Shown here: one piece after another, positions 36,162-44,757 of the stretch
Layout of the letters: every line of letters begins with the position of its first letter
How positions within the stretch are numbered: position 1 is the stretch's first letter
DNA from: Curtobacterium flaccumfaciens pv. betae
Lineage (GTDB): Bacteria; Actinomycetota; Actinomycetes; Actinomycetales; Microbacteriaceae
Length of the DNA: 64,000 nt
Direction: 5' to 3'
NCBI RefSeq assembly: GCF_026241855.1
Contig: NZ_JAPJDC010000001.1
Span: forward strand, 3,410,001 to 3,474,000
Notes under the pieces: model-generated
What the model was told of the DNA's origin: nothing
Database searches by the model: none
What the model saw: only the letters and a program-made list of their open reading frames with translations
Position numbers and translations under genes: made by a program

Positions 36162-37124
36162 TCAGACCGGCTCGACCCGGGTGGGTGCGAGCGCCCGGCG
36201 ACGGGACGCCCGCGCGGCGGCGAACGAGTCCGCCGTCAGCACCACGAGCGCGAGCCACACGATGCCGAAGCCGAACCAGCGCCCGGCGGACATCTCCTCG
36301 TGCTGCACCAGCACCCCGACGAGCAGCTGCATCACGGGCGCCAGGTACTGGGTCAGCCCGAGCGTCGACAGGCTCACCCGCCGAGCCGACGACGCGAAGA
36401 GCAGCAGCGGCACCGCGGTCGCCGGGCCGGTCAGCACGGTGATGACCGAGTGCCCCCAGCCCTCGCTCGTGAACGTCACGCCGCCACCGAGCCCGGTCAC
36501 ACCGAGCACCACCAGCGCCACGACCGCGATCGGCAGCAGCCACACGGTCTCGATCGTCAGGCCGCTCAGGGCGTCCACGGTGCCGCCGACCCGCTTCTTC
36601 ACCAGGCCGTACAGTCCGAACGAGAACGCCAGGGCCAGCGAGATCCACGGCATCTGCCCGTAGCCGATCGCGATGACGACGACCGCCACGACGCTCAGCC
36701 CGACGGCTGCCCACTGCGCCGGACGCAGGCGTTCGCGCAGGACCACCACGCCGAGCGCGATCGTGACGAGCGGGTTGATGAAGTAGCCGAGCGCCGCCTC
36801 GACGGTGTGGCCGGTGGTCGTCGCGAGGACGTAGACGGTCCAGTTGACCAGGATCAGGACGGCGGCGAGCCCCATCACGAGCATCACACGGCGTTGGGCC
36901 ATCAGGGTGCGGGTGCGGAGCCACGACCGGGTCACCGCGATCGCCACCGCGCAGAACACCAGGCCGAAGACGATCCGCCACGACACGATCTCGAACGCCG
37001 CCGCGGGGGCCATGGCGGCGAAGAGCAGGGGCATCAGCCCCCAGAGCCCGTAGGCCACGATGGCCTGCACCACGCCAACGGATGCCTCGCTGCGGACGGG
37101 TCGCGCCGGACTCGGTTCACTCAC
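36162..37124 (-). CDS. rarD: RarD-type EamA/DMT transporter
   Basis: A 320-residue membrane protein with ten hydrophobic helices. The N-terminal GVVQAIVAYGLWGLMPLLF, SWRIVFGLVFCAV, NWTVYVLATTTGHTVEAALGYFINPL and GLYGLVKKRVGG segments are highly characteristic of RarD (EamA superfamily). LGLTQYLAPVMQLLVGVLV is in the second repeat. The transported compound is not known; the family exports metabolites or drugs. The tail is basic (RASRRRALAPTR). It is a single gene, convergent with livK. Confidence 0.92.
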   Translation of the reverse strand: MSEPSPARPVRSEASVGVVQAIVAYGLWGLMPLLFAAMAPAAAFEIVSWRIVFGLVFCAVAIAVTRSWLRTRTLMAQRRVMLVMGLAAVLILVNWTVYVLATTTGHTVEAALGYFINPLVTIALGVVVLRERLRPAQWAAVGLSVVAVVVIAIGYGQMPWISLALAFSFGLYGLVKKRVGGTVDALSGLTIETVWLLPIAVVALVVLGVTGLGGGVTFTSEGWGHSVITVLTGPATAVPLLLFASSARRVSLSTLGLTQYLAPVMQLLVGVLVQHEEMSAGRWFGFGIVWLALVVLTADSFAAARASRRRALAPTRVEPV

Positions 37125-37234
37125 GGAACCATCCTAGGAACGACCGCCGACCCGCGGGACGCGCACCGGGCCTCCAGGCGGGCTGATGGCGGGCTGGTCA
37201 GGACCGGAGCACCGGGGTGAACGCCCCGGACGCA

Positions 37235-37273
37235 CGGACGCCCCGTCGGCCCGAAGGCCGGACGGGGCGTCCG
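37235..37273 (-). terminator. Terminator of groES
   Basis: CGGACGCCCCGTC pairs with GACGGGGCGTCCG and inner GGCC pairs with GGCC (one bulged base), closing a small loop; it starts 16 bases beyond the groES stop. Confidence 0.75.
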
Positions 37274-37288
37274 AGGTGAGTACTCGAC

Positions 37289-37585
37289 TCAGTGAACGAT
37301 GACCGCGAGGACGTCGCGGGCCGACAGGACCAGCAGGTCCTCGCCCGAGTACTTGACCTCGGTTCCGCCGTACTTGGAGTAGATGACCTTGTCACCCACG
37401 GCGACGTCGAGCGGGACGCGGTTGCCGTTGTCGTCGATGCGACCCGGACCCACGGCGACGACCTCGCCCTCCTGGGGCTTCTCCTTCGCGGTGTCGGGGA
37501 TGACCAGACCGGAAGCGGTGGTCTGCTCCGCCTCGACCTGGCGGATGACGATGCGATCCTCGAGCGGCTTGATGCTGACGGCCAC
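37289..37585 (-). CDS. groES: Co-chaperonin GroES
   Basis: A 98-residue chaperonin-10 subunit: [34 protein letters not shown] at the start (the mobile loop, with TTASGLVIP) and [34 protein letters not shown] at the end. It forms the heptameric lid of GroEL. The GTG start at 37585 is preceded by AAGAAGAGG. No groEL is adjacent; the gene stands alone between rarD and the methyltransferase gene, as in several actinobacteria. Two CIRCE operators lie upstream, so heat-shock control by HrcA is expected. Confidence 0.96.
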   Translation of the reverse strand: MAVSIKPLEDRIVIRQVEAEQTTASGLVIPDTAKEKPQEGEVVAVGPGRIDDNGNRVPLDVAVGDKVIYSKYGGTEVKYSGEDLLVLSARDVLAVIVH

Positions 37586-37633
37586 GGTGACCTCTTCTTT
37601 CTCGGTACGGACTCGGTACAGATGAAAACCGGG

Positions 37634-37660
37634 TTGGCACTTCGCACAGGAGAGTGCCAA
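37634..37660. promoter_or_regulatory. CIRCE operator (HrcA site) 1
   Basis: TTGGCACTT-N9-GAGTGCCAA, one mismatch between arms, close to the CIRCE consensus TTAGCACTC-N9-GAGTGCTAA. It lies 49-75 bases upstream of the groES start, in the leader or promoter. Confidence 0.92.
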
Positions 37661-37679
37661 CGCCAACTCTAGGGGGCCT

Positions 37680-37706
37680 CTGGCACTCGGTCAATCCGAG
37701 TGCCAG
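37680..37706. promoter_or_regulatory. CIRCE operator (HrcA site) 2
   Basis: CTGGCACTC-N9-GAGTGCCAG with perfectly matching arms, 19 bases from the first site. It is also only 39 bases upstream of the divergent methyltransferase gene, so HrcA might affect that gene as well. Confidence 0.9.
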
Positions 37707-37745
37707 CACATCCGGAGAACACGCAGCACCTGCGAGGATCGACGC

Positions 37746-38948
37746 ATGGACGCCGCCGAACTCACCGCACTGCTGACCCCCGACGGGATGGCCCTGCTCG
37801 ACCGTACCCCGGGCGTCTCCGACGGCGGCGAGATCGTCCGCGTGGTGTCCCGGCTGCGCGCCGAGGGCCACGATCCCCGACTGGTCGCCGCGGTGCTGAC
37901 CCAGGCGAAGCTGCGGCTGAAGGCCCGCGGCAAGTTCGGCGACTTCGCCTCCCGCATGCTCTTCACCGAGGCCGGGCTCGAGCAGGCCACCCGGCTGCAG
38001 GTCGCGGCCCAGCACGCAGGACGCTTCGCCGCGGCCGGGCTGACCCGTGTCGCCGACCTCGGTTGCGGCATCGGCGGGGACGCCATGGCGATGGCGGCGC
38101 TCGACCTCGACGTCACCGCCGTCGACCGCGACGAGGTGACGGCGGCCGTCGCGACCCACAACCTGGCGGTCTGGCCGAACGCGCGGGTGGAACTCGGTGA
38201 TGCCGCGTCCTTCGACCTGTCCTCGGTGGACGGCGTGTGGATGGACCCCGCACGCCGCACCTCCGGCCACTCGGACACCCGCCGCCTCGCCGACCCGGAC
38301 GACTGGTCGCCGTCGCTCGACACCGTGTTCGCCGCGGCCACGACGACGCCGACCGGCGTGAAGCTCGGTCCGGGCATCGACCGCGACCTGATCCCGGACA
38401 CCGCCGAGGCGCAGTGGACCTCCGTCGACCGCGAGGTCGTGGAGCTCGCCCTGTGGTTCGGCCCCCTCGCCCGCCCCGGGATCCGCCGCGCCGCCACCGT
38501 CATCGGTGCACACGGCATCGCCGAGATGACCGGAGCGGCCGACGCCGACGACGCCGAGGTCGGACCGCTCGGCGCCTACCTGTACGAGCCCGACGGCGCC
38601 GTGATCCGCGCACGGCTGATCGGCGACCTCGCACGGGGCCTCGACGGGCACATGCTGTCCGACGGCATCGCCTACGTCACGTCCGACCGCGCCGCCTCGA
38701 CCCCCTTCGCGCAGGGCTTCCGGGTGCTCGACACGATGCCGCTCGACGTCAAGCGACTGGCCGCGCGGCTCGCTGCCGACGGCATCGGCACCGTCGAGAT
38801 CAAGAAGCGCGGCGTCGACGTCGATCCGGCGCAGTTCCGCAAACGGCTGCGGTTGCGCGGATCGGGCCGCGTCACACTCGTGCTCACCCGCCTGGAGGGA
38901 CGCCACACGGCGATCCTGTGCGAGCGGCTCACCGACACGGTCGGCTGA
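37746..38948 (+). CDS. Class I SAM-dependent methyltransferase with THUMP-like domain
   Basis: A 400-residue protein. Residues about 75-240 are a Rossmann methyltransferase: motif I is VADLGCGIGGDAMAMAAL, the acidic end of strand 2 is VTAVDRDE, and DGVWMDPARRTSG matches the D-P-A-R motif of this actinobacterial family. The C-terminal region (about 320-400; VKRLAARLAADGIGTVEIKKRGVDVDPAQFRKRLRL) is the THUMP-like domain usually seen with it, suggesting an RNA substrate. The exact target is not known. It is divergent from groES. Confidence 0.87.
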   Translation: MDAAELTALLTPDGMALLDRTPGVSDGGEIVRVVSRLRAEGHDPRLVAAVLTQAKLRLKARGKFGDFASRMLFTEAGLEQATRLQVAAQHAGRFAAAGLTRVADLGCGIGGDAMAMAALDLDVTAVDRDEVTAAVATHNLAVWPNARVELGDAASFDLSSVDGVWMDPARRTSGHSDTRRLADPDDWSPSLDTVFAAATTTPTGVKLGPGIDRDLIPDTAEAQWTSVDREVVELALWFGPLARPGIRRAATVIGAHGIAEMTGAADADDAEVGPLGAYLYEPDGAVIRARLIGDLARGLDGHMLSDGIAYVTSDRAASTPFAQGFRVLDTMPLDVKRLAARLAADGIGTVEIKKRGVDVDPAQFRKRLRLRGSGRVTLVLTRLEGRHTAILCERLTDTVG

Positions 38949-38990
38949 CGGCCGGGGGCCGCTCGTGGTGCCCGTTGCGCGGGGGCTGCG

Positions 38991-39749
38991 TCAGCTGACG
39001 AAGGCGCCGGAGTTCGAGCTGTAGTCGGAGTAGTCCGAGTAGTCCGACGCGTTCGCGATCGAGATCCACACCAGGGCGACGATCAGGATGAACAGGCCCG
39101 TCAGGATCCAGCCACCGATGATGCCGGCGAGCGCGAGGCCGCGGCCACCCTCGCCGGTCTGCTTGATCTTGCCGAGGGCGATGTGGCCCATGATCGCGCC
39201 GGCCGGGCTCGTCAGGATGATGATCGGCCAGATGATGATGCCGCCGAACGCGAAGACGATCGACAGGATCGACAGGACGTTCGTCTTCGGGCGCTGCGCG
39301 TAGGGCTGGTACGTGTACGGGTTCGACGCGTAGGGCTGCTGCTGCGGCTGCGCGTACGGGTTCTGCTGCTGGCCGTACGGGTTCTGCGGGGCGCCGTAGG
39401 CGTTCTGCTGCTGCGGGGCCGCGTACGGGTCCTGCTGCTGCGCGTACGGGTTCGACTGCTGCGGGGCCGCGTACGGGTTCTGCTGCTGCTGGCCGTACGG
39501 GTTCGACTGCTGCTGCTGGCCGTAGGGGTTCTGGGGCTGCTGCGGCTGGCCGTACGGGTTCTGCTGCTGCGGGGCCGCGTACGGGTCCTGCTGCTGGCCG
39601 TACGGGTTCTGGGGCGCTTCCGGGGCCGACGGCGCCTGCGGAGCGTCGGGGGCCTGCGGGGCGTCCGGGGCCGGCGAGCCGTCGGGCTGTCCGTTCGCTG
39701 GGCCGTTCGGCGTCTCGCCCGGCTTCGGCCACTCGTTCTGATCGGACAC
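38991..39749 (-). CDS. DUF4190-type membrane protein with Q-rich NPYGQQQ repeats
   Basis: A 252-residue protein. Residues about 45-150 consist of imperfect repeats of NPYGQQQ/DPYAAPQQQ, probably disordered and cytoplasmic. Two membrane helices follow (VLSILSIVFAFGGIIIWPIIIL and GLALAGIIGGWILTGLFILIVALVWI) around SPAGAIMGHIALGKIKQTGEGGRG, the DUF4190 signature. The tail has repeated DYSDYSDYS. GTG 39749 is chosen for its GAGGGG ribosome binding site. No function is known; low-complexity heads like this often act in protein clustering. Confidence 0.85.
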   Translation of the reverse strand: MSDQNEWPKPGETPNGPANGQPDGSPAPDAPQAPDAPQAPSAPEAPQNPYGQQQDPYAAPQQQNPYGQPQQPQNPYGQQQQSNPYGQQQQNPYAAPQQSNPYAQQQDPYAAPQQQNAYGAPQNPYGQQQNPYAQPQQQPYASNPYTYQPYAQRPKTNVLSILSIVFAFGGIIIWPIIILTSPAGAIMGHIALGKIKQTGEGGRGLALAGIIGGWILTGLFILIVALVWISIANASDYSDYSDYSSNSGAFVS

Positions 39750-39874
39750 CGTCCACCCCTCTCGGGCGTCCGGTCTCTCCGACGCCCGTGTGAATCCTCC
39801 CACAGGCTCCCGACGACCGACCGGGTGGGGCCGGCCAGACCTGATCAGAGCTGGTCAGACCGGGTCAGACCGGG

Positions 39875-40930
39875 TCAGACCTGGACGGTCGTCACCGGCA
39901 GGGTCGAGTCCGCGGCGATGCCGAGGTCGCTCGGAGCGTGCCCCTCGGCCACGAGTCGGGCGCCGACGGCGGCGATCATCGCGCCGTTGTCGGTGCACAG
40001 GTCGAACGGCGGGATCCGGAGCCGCACGCCAGCGGCCGCGCAGCGCTCCTCGGCGACCTGTCGCAGTCGGGCGTTCGCGACGACCCCACCGCCGAGCAGC
40101 AGCCGGTCGACCCCGGTGTCGCGGCACGCGTTCAGGGCCTTGGTCAGCAGGACGTCGACGACGGCCTCGCGGAAGCTCGCGGCGACGTCGGCCACCGGCA
40201 CCTCGCGGCCCTCGTCGCGGCAGCGCTCGACCCACCGTGCGACGGCGGTCTTGAGCCCCGAGAACGAGAAGTCGTACCGGTGCGCGGCCATGTCCTTCGG
40301 CAGCGTCAGTCCCCGGGGGAACCGGATGGCCGTGGGGTCGCCGTCGGCCGCGGCTCGGTCGATCTGCGGGCCGCCGGGGTAGGGCAGTCCGAGCAGCCGC
40401 GCGACCTTGTCGAACGCCTCGCCCGCCGCGTCGTCGATCGTCTCGCCGAGCAGTTCGACGTCGCCGACCAGGTCCCGCACCAGCAGCAGTGACGTGTGAC
40501 CGCCGGAGACCAGCAGCGCGATCGTCGGCAGCTCGATCTCGCTGCCGTCCTCGCGCAGCACGTCGGCGCCGACGTGCCCGACCAGGTGGTTCACGCCGTA
40601 CAGGGGCTTGCCGGTGGCCACGGCGAGCGCCTTCGCGGCCCCCACTCCGACCATGAGCGCTCCCGCCAGGCCCGGCCCGGCGGTCACCGCGACGGCGTCG
40701 AGTTCGTCGAGGGTGACGCCGGCACGGTCGAGCGCCTCGTGCAGCGTCGGGGTCATCGCCTCCAGGTGGGCCCGTGCGGCGACCTCGGGCACGACTCCGC
40801 CGTAGCGCGCGTGCTCGTCCATGCTCGAGGCGATCACGTTCGCCAGCAGGGTGCTCCCCCGCACGATGCCGACGCCCGTCTCGTCGCAACTCGTCTCGAT
40901 GCCGAGCACCAGTGGTTCAGTCGCGCTCAC
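39875..40930 (-). CDS. tsaD: tRNA N6-adenosine threonylcarbamoyltransferase TsaD
   Basis: A 351-residue ASKHA-fold enzyme that transfers threonylcarbamoyl to A37 of ANN-decoding tRNAs. [14 protein letters not shown] is the N-terminal phosphate loop; the metal-binding HxxxH motif is [61 protein letters not shown] and DNGAMIA are family segments. It overlaps rimI by 14 bases. Essential in most bacteria and works with TsaB and TsaE, both encoded just upstream. Confidence 0.97.
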   Translation of the reverse strand: MSATEPLVLGIETSCDETGVGIVRGSTLLANVIASSMDEHARYGGVVPEVAARAHLEAMTPTLHEALDRAGVTLDELDAVAVTAGPGLAGALMVGVGAAKALAVATGKPLYGVNHLVGHVGADVLREDGSEIELPTIALLVSGGHTSLLLVRDLVGDVELLGETIDDAAGEAFDKVARLLGLPYPGGPQIDRAAADGDPTAIRFPRGLTLPKDMAAHRYDFSFSGLKTAVARWVERCRDEGREVPVADVAASFREAVVDVLLTKALNACRDTGVDRLLLGGGVVANARLRQVAEERCAAAGVRLRIPPFDLCTDNGAMIAAVGARLVAEGHAPSDLGIAADSTLPVTTVQV

Positions 40931-41462
40931 CGAGGGCCTCCTGTCCGATGGGTCCGACGCCCGACGACCGCTCGGCGTCCGGGCCGGGCAGCTCTGCCCG
41001 CATCACCCAGGCGTCGACGCCGTCCGGTTGGTAGTAGCGCGGTCGGGTCGCGATGTGCTCGAACCCGAACGCCGTGTACATCGCCTGCGCCACGGGGTTG
41101 TCCGCGCGCACCTCGAGGAACACCTCGCGCACACCGCGGCGCCGCGCCTCGTCGAGCAGCTCCGTGAACAGGACCCTCCCGAGCCCCTTGCCGCGCTGGG
41201 CCGCGGCGACGGCGATGGTCTGCACGTCGGCCACCGGGTTCCCCGCGAGCGACGAGAGCCCGGCGTACCCGACGACCAGCGGGGCAGAGGTGTCGTCGGC
41301 CGTCTCGATCACGACGTAGTACCCGTGCGGTGAGTACAGCTCGCCGGACATCTGCGACGCCGACCAGGCGTCCGTCGGGAACGAGACGTGCTCGAGCCAC
41401 ATGATGTCGTCGAGGTCCTGCGGGTGTGCTCGCCGCAGGCGGAGCCCGTCCGGCAGGGTCAC
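40917..41462 (-). CDS. rimI: Ribosomal protein S18-alanine N-acetyltransferase RimI
   Basis: A 181-residue GNAT protein with the acetyl-CoA loop [11 protein letters not shown] and the RimI-typical [15 protein letters not shown] near the N-terminus and [24 protein letters not shown] near the end. Its place between tsaB and tsaD is the standard actinobacterial location. It overlaps tsaB by four bases and tsaD by 14, so it is translationally coupled. The C-terminal 25 residues extend beyond the fold. Confidence 0.92.
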   Translation of the reverse strand: MTLPDGLRLRRAHPQDLDDIMWLEHVSFPTDAWSASQMSGELYSPHGYYVVIETADDTSAPLVVGYAGLSSLAGNPVADVQTIAVAAAQRGKGLGRVLFTELLDEARRRGVREVFLEVRADNPVAQAMYTAFGFEHIATRPRYYQPDGVDAWVMRAELPGPDAERSSGVGPIGQEALGERD

Positions 41463-42094
41463 TGCTTCACCCGCTTCGGCGCACCCGGCACCGTGACGTC
41501 GGGGTCGCGCAGGTACAGGGGCGTGTCCTGGTCGAACGCCGCACCGGACGCGAGCCGGTCCGCGGCGAGCGAGCCGAGCCTCCAGGCCGGGATGGACGCG
41601 ACCGTCACTCGGTCCCAGCCCACCGCTTCGGGCCGGGAGGCGCGGATCGCGTCGTCGAGATCGGCGGGCTTGGCGAGTCCGGGGCCGGCCACGCGGACGC
41701 CGTCGGCGTCGTAGGCGCTCCAGTAGACCTCGCGGCGGCGGGCGTCCGTGAGGACGACGAACGGCCCGGCGATCCCCGAGTCGCGCTGGTCGAGGGCGAC
41801 GGCGTCGTGGCTGACGAGGGGCAGGACGGGGACGCCGCGGGCTGCGGCGAAGGTGCGGGCGGCGGCGATGCCGACGCGCAGGCCGGTGAAGGGGCCGGGG
41901 CCCATGCCGGCGACGACGCCGGTGACGTCGGCTCCGGTGATGCCGGCCTCGGCGAGGGTCTCGGCGAGGAACGGGCCGATCACCTCGGCATGCCGGCGGC
42001 TGTCCTCGGTGTCGCGGGTCGCGAGGGCCTGGCCGGTGGCCGGGTCGACGACGGCGACGGAGGTCCCGGCGGAGGTGTCGATCGCGAGCAGCAC
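41459..42094 (-). CDS. tsaB: tRNA threonylcarbamoyladenosine biosynthesis protein TsaB
   Basis: A 211-residue ASKHA-like scaffold protein that activates TsaD. LLAIDTSAGTSVAV is the N-terminal strand-loop; RHAEVIGPFLAETLAEAG and GPGPFTGLRVGIAAARTFA are the TsaB signatures. GTG 42094 is the start (MLLAIDTS). The gene is 41 bases downstream of the AT-richer cassette; in related actinobacteria tsaE and tsaB are normally adjacent, so the cassette separates a functional pair. Confidence 0.93.
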   Translation of the reverse strand: MLLAIDTSAGTSVAVVDPATGQALATRDTEDSRRHAEVIGPFLAETLAEAGITGADVTGVVAGMGPGPFTGLRVGIAAARTFAAARGVPVLPLVSHDAVALDQRDSGIAGPFVVLTDARRREVYWSAYDADGVRVAGPGLAKPADLDDAIRASRPEAVGWDRVTVASIPAWRLGSLAADRLASGAAFDQDTPLYLRDPDVTVPGAPKRVKQ

Positions 42095-42135
42095 CCGTCC
42101 ATCGTAGGGATAAACGCGATCATTTCCCACCCAGT

Positions 42136-42681
42136 CTAGCTCTCGCCTAGTCGCGCACCTGTCCACTGACCGCCTTCAGGATTGGGGTCTGGGAAATAGG
42201 TGAAAAGCTTAACGTGGCTCTTGTAGTAGTTGATCTCCTCGAGATTTCCCTCCCCGGCAACTTGCGGCTCATAAGGCTCGAAAGGTAGAGGCCACGAGCG
42301 AAATTCAATTTCCGCATGACCACGGTACTCGCCGGACCGTCTTCGATCGACGACTTCTAAATGCGCATCGCGAAGCTTGCCGACGGATGCCTCCGCAAGG
42401 CCACAATAGCGATTCTTCACGCCTTTCGCTGTGAGCTTGGTTTGATCCGCACCGATTATCAGACGAATAACCGACGCGCCTTCCTCACCTTTTGAGAGCT
42501 TGAGCGCCTGCCACTTGATGCTTCCGACGGCCGTTACGTGACCTTTCGCCACCGCCCGCTCGATGTATTCGTTCGAACCCACATCCATAGGTAACTCATC
42601 GCCATCAACGCCGGAAGCCACACTTGAACGTGCCTCAGGCAGCTCAATGCCGGGCTCAATATTGTCATGCAACTCGGGCAT
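42136..42681 (-). CDS. Unknown protein C of the AT-richer cassette
   Basis: A 181-residue soluble protein of unknown function, without a recognised motif. The N-terminal 40 residues are acidic and probably disordered; a mixed alpha/beta domain follows (VTAVGSIKWQALKLSKGEEGASVIRLIIG, LEVVDRRRSGEYRGHAEIEFRSWPLPF as separate strands). It overlaps the gene before it by 17 bases. Codon usage is markedly richer in A/T-ending codons than in neighbouring genes, indicating foreign origin. Third gene of the cassette and last before tsaB. Confidence 0.75.
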   Translation of the reverse strand: MPELHDNIEPGIELPEARSSVASGVDGDELPMDVGSNEYIERAVAKGHVTAVGSIKWQALKLSKGEEGASVIRLIIGADQTKLTAKGVKNRYCGLAEASVGKLRDAHLEVVDRRRSGEYRGHAEIEFRSWPLPFEPYEPQVAGEGNLEEINYYKSHVKLFTYFPDPNPEGGQWTGARLGES

Positions 42682-43336
42682 AGAACGTGGGCTTGATGGA
42701 CGTCATGAGCGAAGGCGAAAGCATCGAGTCACTCTGAGCGAACTTTACAGTTCGGAAGATATTCGTATCGATGCGGGCGAGGGCGCGATCGACATTCAGC
42801 TCTGAATACAATCCATTCTCGAAGACCGGCATTCCGTTGACGTCATCAATTGTCAATGCATACTGAAGCAGGCCGATTTCCAAAAGCGCGTAGCCGCCGG
42901 AGCTTTCCCACTCAATCGACACCGTGCCACTATCATTTGGGGTCAGCGTGAAGTCGCCACCACCCCGCTGCGCACTCGCAATGACTCGGAGCACATTGTC
43001 AAGAACTTTAGGCGACGGAGCGAGACTATGAGCCCCATTCCAGCCGTCAGCAAGACCAGCGATATCCAGAAATTCTTGCACCCACCGCAGGTTTCGCTCG
43101 CGTCGGGCGGACTCCATATATTGACCAGATACGATCCCATTAAACGATTGCGCGGCTCCGGCAATAACCGCACTTAAGGTAGTAACAGCAGCCGTCATCG
43201 ACTGAGCTATTGCCCCCACCGCGAGATTCGACGCCGAACTAAAAAAGGTGCTAGCGGCGAGTGACGGACTGTGGGTAGTGGCATTGGCGCGAGTCGGATA
43301 GGACTCGACTGCAGAAGTACTTTTATTCATCGACAC
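42665..43336 (-). CDS. Unknown protein B of the AT-richer cassette
   Basis: A 223-residue protein of unknown function. The N-terminal part (about 25-70; SLAASTFFSSASNLAVGAIA and following Ala-rich residues) is hydrophobic and could be a membrane hairpin or amphipathic helix. From about residue 85 comes FLDIAGLADGWNGAHSLAPS, then GTVSIEWESSGGYALLEIGL: a layout (G-W-x-G ... IEW ... E) that I recall from other orphan proteins on islands. Start GTG 43336 or ATG 43330; both overlap the TIGR04255 gene. Low GC compared with its surroundings. Confidence 0.75.
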   Translation of the reverse strand: MSMNKSTSAVESYPTRANATTHSPSLAASTFFSSASNLAVGAIAQSMTAAVTTLSAVIAGAAQSFNGIVSGQYMESARRERNLRWVQEFLDIAGLADGWNGAHSLAPSPKVLDNVLRVIASAQRGGGDFTLTPNDSGTVSIEWESSGGYALLEIGLLQYALTIDDVNGMPVFENGLYSELNVDRALARIDTNIFRTVKFAQSDSMLSPSLMTSIKPTFYARVA

Positions 43337-44123
43337 CCACCGGCCCCATCATCTGAGTGATCGACTTAGTCGATCCTATAAAGATATTGTGAATGACCGA
43401 ATGCGCGTCCTCGAAATGCTGCATTACGGCCTCAGCGGAGCCTTCTACGGTGCTGACCGCGCTCACAACAGTGTCTGTTATCAACGACGGTTGATTGTTG
43501 ACCACGCCTTCCGAGAGCGAAATCTGGGCCTGCAGCCCCTCAGTGGTGACAAATCCATAGTTCACCGCAATGTGCGCCGGAACTTCTTTGTTGCGCTCAG
43601 ACTGTACCGCCTCGGGGAAGTCAATGCGGTAGCCCAACACTTCGCTGGCAAACTCTGCAGGAGCCGCCCCATCGAGGAATCTATCCCCGAAAGCATCGAG
43701 ATATCTAAGGCTCGCAGCACTAAAACCGTGTGTCGGCCCCATCTGAGCGAGCAGAATCTCGATGACCTTGCCGACCTCCGGCGAGAAACTCTCCCAGGAA
43801 CTGTAAGGGGGTAGCGCGTGGATGAATAACACCCCGACGCCCACCTGAACAACCATATCTCGCGCGGCACGCGTCATTCGCAACACCGGCTGACCCGGTG
43901 CTGGTGGCTGCCCGAAGGGGATTAGTCGCTCCGTGTAGGTGAATGCAAGATTGCGCTGCAGGGCTTCTCGAAAGGAATCAAAGGAGCTATCGTCCACACC
44001 GGGTGCAATTTGAATACGAAAAACCCCATCGGAAGAGGTCGTCGCTTGCTGATCGGGGAAAAAGTCCCAACGCAACTCTGCAATCAGTTCCAGGAGTGGC
44101 GGGTTTCGGAACTGGGCAGTCAA
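43323..44123 (-). CDS. TIGR04255 family protein (protein A of the AT-richer cassette)
   Basis: A 266-residue protein beginning FRNPPLLELIAELRWDFFP, the N-terminal NPP-x-x-E motif of the sporadically distributed family TIGR04255. RLIPFGQPPAPGQPVLRMT and VGKVIEILLAQMGPTHGF, followed by LRYLDAFG (usually RYIN), also fit. The family has no established function; its patchy spread suggests mobile accessory genes. TTG start at 44123, because a stop codon lies five codons upstream and no later start precedes the motif. First gene of a three-gene overlapping set; 118 bases after the tsaE stop. Confidence 0.82.
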   Translation of the reverse strand: MTAQFRNPPLLELIAELRWDFFPDQQATTSSDGVFRIQIAPGVDDSSFDSFREALQRNLAFTYTERLIPFGQPPAPGQPVLRMTRAARDMVVQVGVGVLFIHALPPYSSWESFSPEVGKVIEILLAQMGPTHGFSAASLRYLDAFGDRFLDGAAPAEFASEVLGYRIDFPEAVQSERNKEVPAHIAVNYGFVTTEGLQAQISLSEGVVNNQPSLITDTVVSAVSTVEGSAEAVMQHFEDAHSVIHNIFIGSTKSITQMMGPVGVDE

Positions 44124-44241
44124 CGGTGAGTCCAGTCACTTCGCATATGGTTACAATAGCGCAGATGCCTTGGGCTCGCCCTACGAACTCTCCGTGATGG
44201 ACACAAGGAAAGCGCGGAGCTGTGAGTTTCGGTCGGTTCGG

Positions 44242-44757
44242 TTACAGAGCCACGCCTTCCCAGCGCGGGCCGGTGGCGGTGACGACGACGCGGCGGGGTT
44301 CGTCGGGGACGTCGTCCGGGTCGGTGTCGTCGGTGTCACGGTCGGCCTCGTCGGCACCGGTGGCACGGGTGATCTCGACGTCGAGCACGCTGTCGCTGAT
44401 GCCGTCGACCATGCCGCGGCCCCACTCGACGACGACGATCGCGGCGTCCCAGTCGAGGTCGAGGTCGTCGAGCTCGACCGGGTCGGACAGGCGGTAGGCG
44501 TCGACGTGCACCAGGTCGGGTCCGGCGGTCGTCGGGTGCGTCCGGGCGAGGACGAAGGTCGGGCTGGACACCTGGCCGCGTGCACCGAGTGCGGCGCCGA
44601 GCCCGCGCGTCAGGGTCGTCTTGCCGGCACCGAGTGGTCCGGTCAGCACGACGAGGTCCCCGGCGCGCAGCACCGCGGCCAACCGGGCCCCGAGCTCCCC
44701 CATCGCCTCGGTGCCGTCGACGGAGGTGTCGAGCAGGACGTGCGGCGACCCGGTCAC
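44242..44757 (-). CDS. tsaE: tRNA threonylcarbamoyladenosine biosynthesis ATPase TsaE
   Basis: A 171-residue ATPase with Walker A LTGPLGAGKTTLTRGLG, SSPTFVLARTHP, HVDAYRL and VVVEWGRGMVDG, all typical of TsaE, which drives the t6A cycle of TsaB-TsaD. The C-terminus has an acidic stretch (DRDTDDTDPDDVPDEP) before VVVTATGPRWEGVAL. GTG 44757 overlaps the alr stop by four bases. The cassette lies between it and tsaB. Confidence 0.94.
   Translation of the reverse strand: MTGSPHVLLDTSVDGTEAMGELGARLAAVLRAGDLVVLTGPLGAGKTTLTRGLGAALGARGQVSSPTFVLARTHPTTAGPDLVHVDAYRLSDPVELDDLDLDWDAAIVVVEWGRGMVDGISDSVLDVEITRATGADEADRDTDDTDPDDVPDEPRRVVVTATGPRWEGVAL

Noticed and set aside
39300..39640. Closely spaced direct repeats resembling a CRISPR-like array
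   Set aside because: The repeats are in frame and encode the NPYGQQQ-type head of a membrane protein; spacing is irregular and there are no unique spacers.
42095..42135. Target-site duplication or attachment site at the cassette borders
   Set aside because: I compared 42095-42135 with 44124-44241 by eye and found no convincing direct repeat, transposase, integrase or tRNA gene.
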